Source: UBA6168 sp041741095
Lineage (GTDB): Bacteria > Bacteroidota > Bacteroidia > Chitinophagales > Saprospiraceae
Length of the DNA: 64,000 nt
Assembly (NCBI GenBank): GCA_041741095.1
Contig: JBGSKQ010000103.1
Location: 25,890 to 89,889 of the forward strand
Direction: 5' to 3'
Notes under the pieces: model-generated
Database searches by the model: none
The model's input: the letters and a program-made list of their open reading frames with translations, nothing else
Told to the model about the DNA's origin: nothing
Made by a program: the position numbers and the translations under genes
In this document: positions 51,962 to 61,513 of the stretch, piece by piece
How positions within the stretch are numbered: the stretch's first letter is position 1
Layout of the letters: the number at the start of each line of letters is the position of its first letter

Positions 51962-54085
51962 ATGAAGAGAACTACAACTTCCATTTTCCGCATGGGTTTG
52001 CGAAAACCAAACTTGCGCTTATGGCTCTCTGCGCTGATATGTGCTTGTGCCTTTCAGTTATTTTCACAAAACAAGTTGGTAGAAAAAGCCAATGAACATT
52101 ATCAAATGAACCAGTTTTCGGAGGCAGCTACATTGTACGAACAAGCGCTCAGCGAACTGGATTCTACCAAATCAAAGCGCAATACCACCAATGTCAAAAC
52201 CAAATTGGCGAACTGCTACCGAATGAACAACAAGATGGACAAGGCAGAGGTGCTCTACGCCGAGGTGGTGCAGGATGAAAAAACGAAGTCCGACATCTAT
52301 TTTTTCTATGGCGAAACCCTAATGGGGACGGGAAAATACGAAGAGGCCAAACGCTGGTTCTTGGAGTACCAAAAACTGGAGCCTGAAGATGCAAAAGGAT
52401 CACTGATGGCCGAAGCTTGTGACAAAGCTCCTTTTATCCAACCTTATTTTCAATTTATTGATATTCAGGAATTTATATACAATTCCCCTGCTGACGACAA
52501 TGGGCCGGTGGCATTTGGGGGAGGGATGGTTTTTTCCTCCGACCGCAAGCAAGGTTTTAAGCTGCTGAAAGAAAAATCGGGATGGACAGGGCGGGACTAT
52601 CTGGATCTTTATTTTTCAAAAAAACAAACGGACGGTGCCTATGGAGAGCCGGAAAAATTTTCCGCCAAACTGAGTGAGGTGAATAAAAATACAGGCAACG
52701 CTTCCTTCACTGCCGATGGCTCGGAGGTATTTTTTACCCGCAACGACAACGTGGTGAACAAGCAAAAAACCTACAACCTACAAATTTACAGCGCCCAGAC
52801 TTCGGGCGAAGAGCGCTGGAAAAACGTGGAGAAATTGCCCTTTTGTTCGCCGAATTTCAACTTTATGCACCCCGCTGTCTCTCCCGATGGTCAGTGGCTG
52901 TTTTTTACCACCAACAAATCGGGCGGCCAGGGCGGAACCGATATTTGGGTGTCGAGGCGCAAAAATGACGGCGGCTGGGACAACCCCGAAAACCTCGGCC
53001 CGGCCATCAATACGGCGGTGAACGAAGGTTTCCCGTTCATGGATGGGCAAGGCAGGTTGTATTTCTGTTCTAAAGGCCACCCCGGCTTCGGCGGTTTTGA
53101 TATATTTTTTACAGAAAAAGACGAGAACGGCCTTTGGAAAAGCCCGGTCAACCTGGGCAAACCGCTCAACAGCCCCCTCGACGATATTTCCATTTTTATT
53201 TCTCCCGATCAAAAAGAAGGCATGTTTACCTCTTCCCGAAAGGGCGGCGACGATGATATTTTCCTGTTCCAGGTGCTGGATCAACCGCCACTAGAAATCA
53301 AGCCCGATGAAATAGCTGTTGAAGAAAAAACTGTGATCACGCCAGTGGAAGCAGCGGGGATTTTGGACAGTAAAAATGAAATAGAAAAAAGCCCCATCGT
53401 GGAAGAAATTCCCGCCCAACTTCCAAGTGAAGGCTCCAACAGCCAGTCAACAGAAAATATTTCAAAAATCATAGTGGACGAAAATGTCAACACAGTTGCA
53501 AAATCAACTGATAACCAAGCTATTGAATCCCAAAAGGAAGAAATATTAGTTTTTGAAAAAAACGAAAACTCCTCGGCCCAGACGCCAAATCCCATTCAAG
53601 AAATAGAGCCGATAACTGAAAATTTGGTGCTTGTAAATAACGAAATGGCGCCTGTCACACTTGCTTCATTCAGCGATTTCAACCAAAACCTAATCGAGGG
53701 CAAACTGCGCCCTGGCGACCGATTCCGCCTCGACGGTGCCACCTACGATCCCAATATTTGGCAACTGACGCCACGAATTTCTTCCAGGCTCAACGACCTG
53801 GCTGACTATCTAAAGCGCTTCCCTTCCTTGGAAGTAGAGCTTGGTTTTCACACAGAATCACTCGGCGACAACCAACAAAACCTGAAGTTGTCGGAGAACA
53901 GGGCCGTCACAGCAATGGACTATTTATTAAAGGACGGGATCGCACAAAACCGGATTTCTACGATTGGTTTTGGTGAAACAATGCCGCTGAACCACTGCCG
54001 GGATGGCGTTACCTGTAGCATGGACGAACATTTTTTCAACCAGCGCATAGAGGTGAAAATAGTGGCCGTGGAAGAAAGGCAATGA
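51962..54085 (+). CDS. TPR, PD40 propeller and OmpA-like envelope protein (PorE-like)
   Basis: A 707-residue exported protein. A signal peptide ends near 36 (LSALICACAFQLFSQ); ATG codons at residues 1 and 11 are both possible starts. TPR repeats occupy about 40-150 (KANEHYQMNQFSEAATLYEQ). PD40 beta-propeller blades cover about 175-440 (PDGQWLFFTTNKSGGQGGTD, LYFCSKGHPGFGGFDIFF). A long acidic, probably disordered linker spans about 445-570. The OmpA C-terminal domain occupies about 590-700 (NLKLSENRAVTAMDYLLKDG, ISTIGFGETMPL), which binds peptidoglycan. The order is that of PorE, a T9SS accessory component, though many Bacteroidetes have several such paralogues and this one need not be PorE itself. 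Confidence 0.8.
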   Translation: MKRTTTSIFRMGLRKPNLRLWLSALICACAFQLFSQNKLVEKANEHYQMNQFSEAATLYEQALSELDSTKSKRNTTNVKTKLANCYRMNNKMDKAEVLYAEVVQDEKTKSDIYFFYGETLMGTGKYEEAKRWFLEYQKLEPEDAKGSLMAEACDKAPFIQPYFQFIDIQEFIYNSPADDNGPVAFGGGMVFSSDRKQGFKLLKEKSGWTGRDYLDLYFSKKQTDGAYGEPEKFSAKLSEVNKNTGNASFTADGSEVFFTRNDNVVNKQKTYNLQIYSAQTSGEERWKNVEKLPFCSPNFNFMHPAVSPDGQWLFFTTNKSGGQGGTDIWVSRRKNDGGWDNPENLGPAINTAVNEGFPFMDGQGRLYFCSKGHPGFGGFDIFFTEKDENGLWKSPVNLGKPLNSPLDDISIFISPDQKEGMFTSSRKGGDDDIFLFQVLDQPPLEIKPDEIAVEEKTVITPVEAAGILDSKNEIEKSPIVEEIPAQLPSEGSNSQSTENISKIIVDENVNTVAKSTDNQAIESQKEEILVFEKNENSSAQTPNPIQEIEPITENLVLVNNEMAPVTLASFSDFNQNLIEGKLRPGDRFRLDGATYDPNIWQLTPRISSRLNDLADYLKRFPSLEVELGFHTESLGDNQQNLKLSENRAVTAMDYLLKDGIAQNRISTIGFGETMPLNHCRDGVTCSMDEHFFNQRIEVKIVAVEERQ

Positions 54086-54116
54086 TTTTGACGGGTATGG
54101 GCCGAAGGCAACCAGC

Positions 54117-55043
54117 CTATTTCACGTCAATCACTTTTATTTTAAATATTAAAACGGAGTTGGCAGGGATGGAAATCGAACCCTCGTGGATGGCCAGCGG
54201 CCCGTATGCGAGTTTGGATGGGATGAGCAGCCACCCCTCGCTCCCTTTGTTGAAAAAACGCAACCCTTCTTCCCAACCTTCCATGACCTTGCCCTGTCCC
54301 AGCACAAATTCGTAAGGTTTGCCTTCGGCAGATTTTTCAAAAGGAACATCATTGGCCAAAAAGCCCTCGTAGGCAACGGTGAGCAGCTTGCCCGGCCTTG
54401 CATTTTCGCCTTTTCCTGGTTTAAAAATGGCATAGCTCAAGCCGGAAGGTGTGCGTTTCGTTTTAAGTTGGTGCGCAGCGGCATATTCTTCAATCGTCAG
54501 TAAATCCTTTTGAAACTGTGCTTTTTCCTGTTGTTCAAATTCTGCACGTTCCCTTTCTTCCAACTGCCGCATGTACTGGTCGTATTGGTCAAAATCCATG
54601 ATGTCCAGCAGTCCCACTTCATAAATGAGCGGACTGTTCGGCGGCACCTTGTCCTTGACGCCGTAGTGCATATAGCCGAGGTTTGGCGGCAGGTAAAAAA
54701 TGGCGCTGCCACCCTTTTTCAACAAGCGTACGGCCTTGTCCAGCCCCTTGATCACTTCCCGGTTGCCCACCTGAAAAATAAAAGGCTCGTCCGGCTCCGA
54801 TTGATCAAAAACAGTGCTGTCCAGCAGCATGGCTTTGAAGTTTATCAGGGTAAATTGGCCATCGGTGGGGGAAGCCCCTTGCCCATTTTCCTTTAAAATA
54901 TAGTGCAATCCATCAACGGTGGATTGCGTGCCCAGTCGGTTGTTTTGCAAATAAACTTCCAGGGAAGGCCCAGCGGGCGTTTGAGCTGCCAACCATGCCA
55001 GCGGGCTAAAAAGACAAATTGCCAACAGGTAGATCATTTTCAT
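54117..55043 (-). CDS. exported double-domain FKBP-type peptidyl-prolyl isomerase
   Basis: A 308-residue protein from ATG 55043, with signal peptide MKMIYLLAICLFSPLAWLAAQ. Two FKBP domains are visible. The first is at about 35-150 (FTLINFKAMLLDSTVFDQSE ... VIKGLDKAVRLLKKGGSAIF). A charged helical linker follows at about 155-190 (QYMRQLEERERAEFEQQEKA). The second FKBP domain occupies about 195-308 (LLTVAYEGFLANDVPFEKSA ... VMEGWEEGLRFFNKGSEGWL). It would assist folding of periplasmic or outer-membrane proteins. It lies between two OmpA-like proteins, convergent with the first. Confidence 0.88.
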   Translation of the reverse strand: MKMIYLLAICLFSPLAWLAAQTPAGPSLEVYLQNNRLGTQSTVDGLHYILKENGQGASPTDGQFTLINFKAMLLDSTVFDQSEPDEPFIFQVGNREVIKGLDKAVRLLKKGGSAIFYLPPNLGYMHYGVKDKVPPNSPLIYEVGLLDIMDFDQYDQYMRQLEERERAEFEQQEKAQFQKDLLTIEEYAAAHQLKTKRTPSGLSYAIFKPGKGENARPGKLLTVAYEGFLANDVPFEKSAEGKPYEFVLGQGKVMEGWEEGLRFFNKGSEGWLLIPSKLAYGPLAIHEGSISIPANSVLIFKIKVIDVK

Positions 55044-55088
55044 GGAACCAAAAATTTTCAATTGAAAAATACTTTGACAATCAGAGTG

Positions 55089-55096
55089 CAAAAATA
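55089..55096 (-). promoter_or_regulatory. -7 promoter element for the FKBP gene
   Basis: TATTTTTG on the minus strand fits TAnnTTTG, 46 bases before ATG 55043. The remaining part of the gap up to 55441 shows no gene; it is AT-rich at its left and contains a short GGGGAA/TTCCCC hairpin. Confidence 0.45.
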
Positions 55097-55441
55097 CCTT
55101 CATCGCATACTATAAACGCAACTCTAATATAACCAACATTAATACGGATAAAAAAAATATAAATGGTGTTTTGAAATTCCGCAGCAAAAAGTGGATAATT
55201 GTTTAACCAAAATACAAACCTTTGCGATGCCAAAGAGGTTATGGCTTGAGCAAATTGACATTTGCCCTTTAACTTTTAGGTTTAAGATGTCTTTGGGAAA
55301 ATTCCCCGCCTAAACACCTACCCATTCAGGAGGCACTTTTCAAAATATCGGCAACAGCCGGACCTTAAAAGCTACACCTAGTTAATCCCTTTTCGCCTTT
55401 ACCATCCCTGATTTGACCAATCACATGGCTGTTGCCATGTT

Positions 55442-57946
55442 GTGTTTACTACAAAAAATATCGTTTTGGGCTTACACTTAACTCGCTTTGAAGTATCAGG
55501 TGCGGTTGAAAAATTATTGGCTAAAGCCTTTAAAATAAAGGCGACCGCCGCCATTGGATTGTTATTAATTGTGCTTTTTAATGCTTGTGCCATCTTGGGG
55601 GACACCCCGCAAGCGTACAAGCAGAAAGCCGAAAAGGCATATTCCCAAAGGGATTATGCCGCTGCTTTGGCTTTTAGCCAAACTGTACTGGAAACTGACA
55701 GCCAGGAGGTGGACATTTTGTACACCGGCGGCGAATCGGCCAGGCAGTTGAGGGAGTACGACGTAGCCATCCTTTACCTGGAACGAATACCAGAAGCCCA
55801 AAAATTGGGAGAACTGGCCGATGCCGATTACAGCCTTGCCAATGCAAAATTGGCGAAAGGCGAGTACGATGAAGCTGCCCTCCTTTATCAAAAGTATTTG
55901 CAGGGCAACCCTGCCAATAAAGCCCTTTTTTCAAAAGCACAAGAAGAACTGAACTACGCAAACTGGGCACTGAGGTACGTCCATAAAGATGACCAGGTGC
56001 TGGTGGCCCATTTGGATGAAAATGTAAACTCAGGCTATCCAGAATTTGCCCCCTTGCGTTTTGCCGACAAACTCTACTTCAGTTCTTCCTATACCAACGA
56101 TACCATTACTTCTCCCGTTACCCGGATTTTCAGTTCTATCCAGGGCAGTCCCGCCAAGTTGTACGAGGTGAACACCAACGACAAAAACCTTCATTCCGCC
56201 CATATTACACTCACCCCCGACGCCCGCCGGATGTACTATACCATTTGTGAAAGCAAAGGAAATGGCGACTATCGCTGTGCGCTGTATGGCCGTGAAAAAC
56301 AGTACGAAGGGCATTGGGGGCCTCCAAAAAAATTGCCCCGCCAAATCAATCTCGACACTTTCACGACCACCCAGCCGACGATTGGGTATGATAAAATATT
56401 AAAAAAAGAAGTACTTTACTTTGCCACCAACCGCCCGGGCGGGCCAGGCAATATGGACATCTGGGGTGTTGTAGTGGAAAAAGACGGAGCTTATGGCGAG
56501 CCTTTCCCCTTGCCCTTCAACACGGCCCAAGATGACATAACGCCTTTTTTCCACCAGCAAAGCCAAGTGCTTTATTTCAGTTCAAATGGGCAGGAAAGTT
56601 TTGGGGGTTTTGATGTTTTCAGGACTGAAAAAAACGCCGCAGGCTGGGAGGAGCCTGAAAATGTCGGGCCGCCCATCAGCAGCAGCTACGACGATCTTTA
56701 CTATACTTTTCATACCGGATCGGGTACGGCTTATTTTGCCTCGAACAGGCCAGATCGGTTTGCGCCAAAGACAAGCTTTGACAGCAAAAGCACCGATATT
56801 TATAAGGCAAAAATCAATGTTGACCTGAACGTAGCAGCCTACAACAGCCAAGACAAGGGCCAACTGGATGGGGTGACGCTGGAGTTGACTGACCTCGGCA
56901 CTGGCCTGGTGGACACGGTGGCCAGCTTGCCATCGGGAGGGCCGATTGCCTTGCCGCTCCAACTCGAAAAAAACTACCGCATTTCTGCTTCGCTGGACGG
57001 GTACCTATCTGATAAGGCAGACATTAGTACCGAGGGTATTTCCAGTTTCACCACCATAAAAAAAGCACTCTACCTTCGTCCGGGCATGGTGCTTGTTGTC
57101 CGCACCTACAATGCTGCCGACAAGGCCCCCTTATATGGTACCGCTATCGAACTGACCGAAAATTCTTCAGGAAGGATTGTTTTGTACCAAAACACTGCGA
57201 ATAGTTACCAATCTTCCTTTCCAATTGAATTCGACAAAGAATATTCAATCGCTGCTTCCAAAGCTTCCTTTTCTATGCAGCGGAAAAGTGCCAGTACACT
57301 TGGGCTGAACAAGCCCGATACCATTTACCAGGATATATTTTTGACGTCCACCAGTTATTTGCCGCTGACACTTTATTTCGACAATGACAAACCGGGCTAC
57401 GGCAGTTGGACGGATACCACTACACCATTGACCTACGGGCAGACCTACCTTGGTTACCTGAGCCGCAAGCCATTGTTTATCAGCGAATTCTCTGCTGGCC
57501 TGTCCGGCCCGCCTAAAGAAGCTGCCGAAGCAGAAATCAGGAGCTTTTTTGAAAGGGACGTGGAGGCCAATTTTGAAAAGTTGCAAGCCTTCAGCGAGTG
57601 GTTATCTACCTATTTACAAGAGGGCAATAAAGTAGAACTGCTGATTACGGGCAATGCAAGCCCGCTGGCCTCCGCCGACTACAACCAGCGCCTGATCAGC
57701 CGCCGCACCAACAGTGTGGAAAACCACTTCCGCCAGTACAATGGTGGGATGCTGCAGCCTTATATATCAGATGGCACCCTGACTTTCAAAAAAGATACTT
57801 TAAGCGAACTATTCAATTCGCAAAATGTGAGCAGCGACGGCACCAACCGCCGCTTATCAGAATTCAGCCCGGCAGCGTCCAGGCTGCGCCGGGTCACTAT
57901 TTCAAGGCTTGTTTCGCAGGATTCGATGGGTGTCAGCACAAAATAA
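55442..57946 (+). CDS. TPR, PD40 propeller and OmpA-like lipoprotein
   Basis: Up to 834 residues with a GTG start at 55442. A TTG at 55517 would give MAKAFKIKATAAIGLLLIVL followed by FNAC, an ideal lipoprotein signal, so the true start may be there. After the lipid-modified Cys come TPR repeats (about 55-175), PD40 blades (about 190-460: LYFATNRPGGPGNMDIWGVV, LYFSSNGQESFGGFDVFRTE), two beta-sandwich or carboxypeptidase-like domains (about 465-640) and a C-terminal OmpA-like domain (about 680-825, LLITGNASPLASADYNQRLI). The OmpA motif is less canonical than that of the 51962 gene. It is a paralogue of that gene in layout and likely an outer-membrane, peptidoglycan-linked protein. Confidence 0.8.
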   Translation: MFTTKNIVLGLHLTRFEVSGAVEKLLAKAFKIKATAAIGLLLIVLFNACAILGDTPQAYKQKAEKAYSQRDYAAALAFSQTVLETDSQEVDILYTGGESARQLREYDVAILYLERIPEAQKLGELADADYSLANAKLAKGEYDEAALLYQKYLQGNPANKALFSKAQEELNYANWALRYVHKDDQVLVAHLDENVNSGYPEFAPLRFADKLYFSSSYTNDTITSPVTRIFSSIQGSPAKLYEVNTNDKNLHSAHITLTPDARRMYYTICESKGNGDYRCALYGREKQYEGHWGPPKKLPRQINLDTFTTTQPTIGYDKILKKEVLYFATNRPGGPGNMDIWGVVVEKDGAYGEPFPLPFNTAQDDITPFFHQQSQVLYFSSNGQESFGGFDVFRTEKNAAGWEEPENVGPPISSSYDDLYYTFHTGSGTAYFASNRPDRFAPKTSFDSKSTDIYKAKINVDLNVAAYNSQDKGQLDGVTLELTDLGTGLVDTVASLPSGGPIALPLQLEKNYRISASLDGYLSDKADISTEGISSFTTIKKALYLRPGMVLVVRTYNAADKAPLYGTAIELTENSSGRIVLYQNTANSYQSSFPIEFDKEYSIAASKASFSMQRKSASTLGLNKPDTIYQDIFLTSTSYLPLTLYFDNDKPGYGSWTDTTTPLTYGQTYLGYLSRKPLFISEFSAGLSGPPKEAAEAEIRSFFERDVEANFEKLQAFSEWLSTYLQEGNKVELLITGNASPLASADYNQRLISRRTNSVENHFRQYNGGMLQPYISDGTLTFKKDTLSELFNSQNVSSDGTNRRLSEFSPAASRLRRVTISRLVSQDSMGVSTK

Positions 57947-57954
57947 GTGGCTGC

Positions 57955-58515
57955 TTATTGAAATCGCAAGGCCATGTAGCGCCTGTCCAGCGCTTCGTTG
58001 GCTGGGTTGTCGAATAAATAGAAAATATAGGCCATGCCTTTCCCTTCCTTGTACAGCGCCACCATCCGGCAAAATGGCTTGTCGGAAAATCCCTTTTTTG
58101 GTTGGAAAAAATAGACCATGCCCCAATCGGCATTGAAATCCTTGTGCAGGTCAGCACTGGTAGGCTGTATGGCAGAAATAAGCGCCTCGTCGGCATTGGT
58201 GGCCAGGTTGGAAAGGGTGCGGAAAATGGCCACGTGCGGATTGGCGCTGATCGGGTCGTTGTCTTTCCAAGGCTCAATGAGGTAGCGGATTTGCAGGTCT
58301 TCCTTTCGGGAGCGGATGGCGAAATTGCAGGGCTGATAGGGGTTTGGCCAGGGTTCGATATCCTTGTAGCCGGCTTCCAGCGGTTCGTAAAATTCGATGC
58401 CCGTTTTTTGCAAAAGCTCTAAAAAAGGAGCGGGCATTTCTATTTTTTGGGAAAAACAAAAGCCTGGAAGTGCGAAGGCCGCAAGGCAGAGGACGGATTT
58501 AATAGCTCGTTTCAT
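57955..58515 (-). CDS. exported hypothetical protein
   Basis: A 186-residue protein with signal peptide MKRAIKSVLCLAAFALPGFCFSQ truncated here at the Gln cleavage site. The mature part is a compact alpha/beta domain rich in aromatic residues (GIEFYEPLEAGYKDIEPWPN, DWGMVYFFQPKKGFSDKPF). I do not recognise the family. It is convergent with the OmpA-like gene, with stop codons eight bases apart. Confidence 0.7.
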   Translation of the reverse strand: MKRAIKSVLCLAAFALPGFCFSQKIEMPAPFLELLQKTGIEFYEPLEAGYKDIEPWPNPYQPCNFAIRSRKEDLQIRYLIEPWKDNDPISANPHVAIFRTLSNLATNADEALISAIQPTSADLHKDFNADWGMVYFFQPKKGFSDKPFCRMVALYKEGKGMAYIFYLFDNPANEALDRRYMALRFQ

Positions 58516-58575
58516 GTTGCTTTATTTTGAAACCGAAGATAGGACAAAATGAAAGAACCCTTGGCCAAAAAGCAA

Positions 58576-58605
58576 CAAGGGGTCGGCTATCTGGCCGATC
58601 CCTTG
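58576..58605 (-). terminator. intrinsic terminator after the beta-helix lipoprotein gene
   Basis: On the minus strand CAAGGGATCGGC pairs with GCCGACCCCTTG with one mismatch around a six-base loop, and a T-rich stretch follows. Confidence 0.75.
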
Positions 58606-58626
58606 CAGCGTTTTAATGAAATCCCA

Positions 58627-59721
58627 TCAACACGGATCTTGGGATGTATCCACCAATTCACCGCCGTTGATGGTGTTGTCTATGCCGCAGTCTTTGATTT
58701 TCACGCCGGGGGCGGCGTGGATGGTGTTGTTTTTTCCCGAAGGGACAAAAAGGGGCGGGACAAAAGGAAAGGTCTCGTCCGGCTGAATTAAAATATCGTA
58801 GGGGTTGTCGGAATACTCGTTGCTGACTTCGACTAAATTTTGATTCGCACCATCCCTGATTGACAGGCCCGCCTCAGCATTGTCTGTAAAATGGTTGTGC
58901 CTGATTTTCCAGCCCGTCGCTGTCAATTCCGCACCGATTGGCACATCGCTGCTGGGTATCGTAGCCCCGAACACTGCGTTGTACTTGCACAAAAGAAACC
59001 CTGCGGCATTGTGGTGACAGTTGTTTCCTTCGGCAGTCCCCCACTGGTCGCATGCCCAAATGCCAATGTCGAAACCGCTTATTTCATTGTCTGCGATGTA
59101 AGTGCTTTTGCCGTTGTTCACCAAAACGCCCTTATCTGTTCCATCTCCGGACAAGGTGTTGCCTATCAAAGTAACCCGGTCAGATTTTTCAATCAAGATA
59201 CCCAAAGGGAACCCTGTGATCTTGTTCTGCAGCATGGCCGACTGATGCGAGTTTTCAAAAAGCACTGCGCTATGGGCACCGTTGCCGTGTGGCTCCATCG
59301 CCACATTTTTTATCAAGGTGCCCGGTGCGTCCAGTACGCACAGAGCCGGGTTCATTGATGACACTGTATCTGTACTGGCAATTTTCAATACCGCCCCATC
59401 CTCCCCAATGATGGCGACCCGCTTATCCACCGTCACCCTGTCTGTCTCCGTGTGCATACCTGCTTTCAGATAAATCACGCCGCCCGCGTCCGCCTCGGCG
59501 ATGGCCTGGTTGAGGGCATCCACGGAGCCGGCGGGGATTTCCGTCCAGTAGCCCGAGCGGCTGGTGACGAAGTCGCCCAGGGCGGGGGTGTAGTAGTTGG
59601 TTTCTTCGGTGGCTTGTGGTTGGGTGTCGGCCACGGCTTCCACCTTGTCTTTTTGGCAGGCGGTGAATAGCAGCACGGCCATCAATACTGTGGAAAGGCT
59701 AAGGAATAATGACTTTTTCAT
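58627..59721 (-). CDS. beta-helix lipoprotein (pectate-lyase/NosD fold), copy 1
   Basis: A 364-residue lipoprotein with signal MKKSLFLSLSTVLMAVLLFT and the lipid-modified Cys at 22. After a short linker the domain opens with IPAGSVDALNQAIAEADAGG and VIYLKAGMHTETDRVTV. It then continues as a right-handed parallel beta-helix with repeated NKITGFPLGILIEKS, NTLSGDGTDKGVLVNNG and NEISGFDIGIWACD turns. It has no clear catalytic residues of polysaccharide lyases. It is the downstream member of a tandem pair with the gene at 59974 and shares the same plan. Confidence 0.82.
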   Translation of the reverse strand: MKKSLFLSLSTVLMAVLLFTACQKDKVEAVADTQPQATEETNYYTPALGDFVTSRSGYWTEIPAGSVDALNQAIAEADAGGVIYLKAGMHTETDRVTVDKRVAIIGEDGAVLKIASTDTVSSMNPALCVLDAPGTLIKNVAMEPHGNGAHSAVLFENSHQSAMLQNKITGFPLGILIEKSDRVTLIGNTLSGDGTDKGVLVNNGKSTYIADNEISGFDIGIWACDQWGTAEGNNCHHNAAGFLLCKYNAVFGATIPSSDVPIGAELTATGWKIRHNHFTDNAEAGLSIRDGANQNLVEVSNEYSDNPYDILIQPDETFPFVPPLFVPSGKNNTIHAAPGVKIKDCGIDNTINGGELVDTSQDPC

Positions 59722-59973
59722 AATGGTTGATTTTATAAATGAAAAAATAAGGTTGATAATTCGCAGACGGTGAAGCCTGTGCGAAAGGGCAAGCGGGCGT
59801 CGGCCCGCTACATGGTTCTTGGTTTATTTTAAAAGATAGGTTGTGATGAAATCAGAGCGGAAAGAAAGCAGGTGTGGGTGACGGGAAGCGAGAGGTGCAG
59901 CTTCAAGCTGTACCCTCACTTGCCTTTGCACCGCTCCGATTATCATTTGGATTTTAACATCGAAAAGTTGGTT

Positions 59974-61110
59974 TTAGAAACAAGGCCCGTCCAGCAGCGT
60001 CCCGCCAAGCACGGTATTGTTCAGTCCACAATCCACCGTCACGATGCCGGCCAGGTTGACCACGAAATTGTTGAAAGATGTTGGCGTGAACCCCCCCGTA
60101 GCATAGGAGTCGCCAAAAAGGTAGATATCCTGCCCAGAAAGCGGATCAAAGGATTCGTTTCGAAACAGAAAATTATTGTTAGCGCCATCGATCACCACAT
60201 AATTCCAGGTGCTGTTGTAGGCCTTGTTTTTACTGACGAGCCAATCCTTACAAGGGGTTGCACTTTCAAGCATGGAGCCATTTGGCAACTGCACATTGCC
60301 CTGCACCGTGCAAAGCAGGGGCCCACTAAAACCGCCTACGGTTGTGTTTTCTGACATTGTGCCATTTTCATCGCTGGCAAAAATACAGGCGCCGTATTTA
60401 GAAATGTTGTTGCCTTTTAGTTGGGCACTCCTGCCGCTTTCGATAACAATCCCCCAAACGCCCCTGGGTGAATTCCCTACAACTGTATTATCAAAAACCC
60501 GGGGCGTGTTGCTCTTGTCGCTGGCCCAGATACCAAATTGGAAACCAACGATGAGGTTGTCCTCAATTCTTGCCATACGGCCTTTTTCCAGAAAAATACC
60601 CGTGCTGCCACTGCCCCCCTGCGGGTAAATCCCCAAACCTTTTATCCAGACCTGGTTGCAGTTTTTTACATGGATGGCCGGATCGATGACATTGGTTTCT
60701 ACAAACGGGAAGTTCGAACCCGGCGAGCTTTTAAAATATACTTTAGCGCCCTCTTCCCCGAACAGCCGCACCATTTGGGTAATGGTCACCGTGCCAGATT
60801 CATAATGGGTCCCGCTTTTGACGACAACTTTGCCGTTCGGCCCTGCTGAATTGATGGCCGCTTGTAGCGCATCCACCGAACCCGCAGGAACATACACGAC
60901 CGAACGGGAGGAGATGCCGTCGTCGTAAATTGGCGGGTTTTCATAATCTTTTTGCAATTGGTTCATTCGTTCATCAACCATCGCCTGTACGTGTGCGGGT
61001 ACGTCCTGGTTTTCCTGTAGTTCGGCGGTAGCCGGTGTCTCGTCTTTTGCGCAGCCGGCGAAGAAGATCAATACGAGTGCTAATAGTGGAAGGGTAATTT
61101 TGTAGTTCAT
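59974..61110 (-). CDS. beta-helix lipoprotein (pectate-lyase/NosD fold), copy 2
   Basis: A 378-residue lipoprotein with signal MNYKITLPLLALVLIFFAGC and the lipid-modified Cys at 20. The start of the helix is VPAGSVDALQAAINSAGPNG with KVVVKSGTHYESGTVTITQM, alike to copy 1. Later turns include IEDNLIVGFQFGIWASDKSN and LKGNNISKYGACIFASDENG. It probably arose by duplication of its neighbour. The pair lie 252 bases apart; this gap holds a GCGGGC/GCCCGC hairpin and a second imperfect GC-rich hairpin, and no gene. Confidence 0.82.
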   Translation of the reverse strand: MNYKITLPLLALVLIFFAGCAKDETPATAELQENQDVPAHVQAMVDERMNQLQKDYENPPIYDDGISSRSVVYVPAGSVDALQAAINSAGPNGKVVVKSGTHYESGTVTITQMVRLFGEEGAKVYFKSSPGSNFPFVETNVIDPAIHVKNCNQVWIKGLGIYPQGGSGSTGIFLEKGRMARIEDNLIVGFQFGIWASDKSNTPRVFDNTVVGNSPRGVWGIVIESGRSAQLKGNNISKYGACIFASDENGTMSENTTVGGFSGPLLCTVQGNVQLPNGSMLESATPCKDWLVSKNKAYNSTWNYVVIDGANNNFLFRNESFDPLSGQDIYLFGDSYATGGFTPTSFNNFVVNLAGIVTVDCGLNNTVLGGTLLDGPCF

Positions 61111-61463
61111 GATTCATTAGGTTTTATGGAAGAAATAAAGAGGTGACGCCAGTTAATCTGCACTATATGATAGTGTATTTAACAATAGCCAATTTTTTTT
61201 CTTCCGGTTAAAGGTTGGCTTAGGGTGATGCAATTGCCTGTTGGATGGCAAATTAAAAACAGACAGAATGGGTGCACCTGGAATTTTGATTCAAATACAT
61301 ATAATAATATTCCCTTAGCATACTTTGTTAATTGTCAGTTGGTAAATACAAGGCCAGCTATTTCGTGAAAAAGCAGGAGAAACGATAATTAAGAAGTATA
61401 TAGCCTCAAGTGGCTTGACTTGCACTTAAAAGCCAAAGATCCAATAACTTATATGGGAAAAAA

Positions 61464-61489
61464 GGCTCCCCCTATCACAGGGGGTAGCC
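61464..61489 (-). terminator. intrinsic terminator after the outer-membrane protein gene
   Basis: On the minus strand GGCT.CCCCCT pairs with AGGGGG.AGCC, followed by seven T residues. It ends the gene at 61514. The rest of the 403-base gap to the beta-helix gene is AT-rich and shows nothing else. Confidence 0.9.
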
Positions 61490-61513
61490 AATAAAGCCGG
61501 ATTTCCCGGGGTA

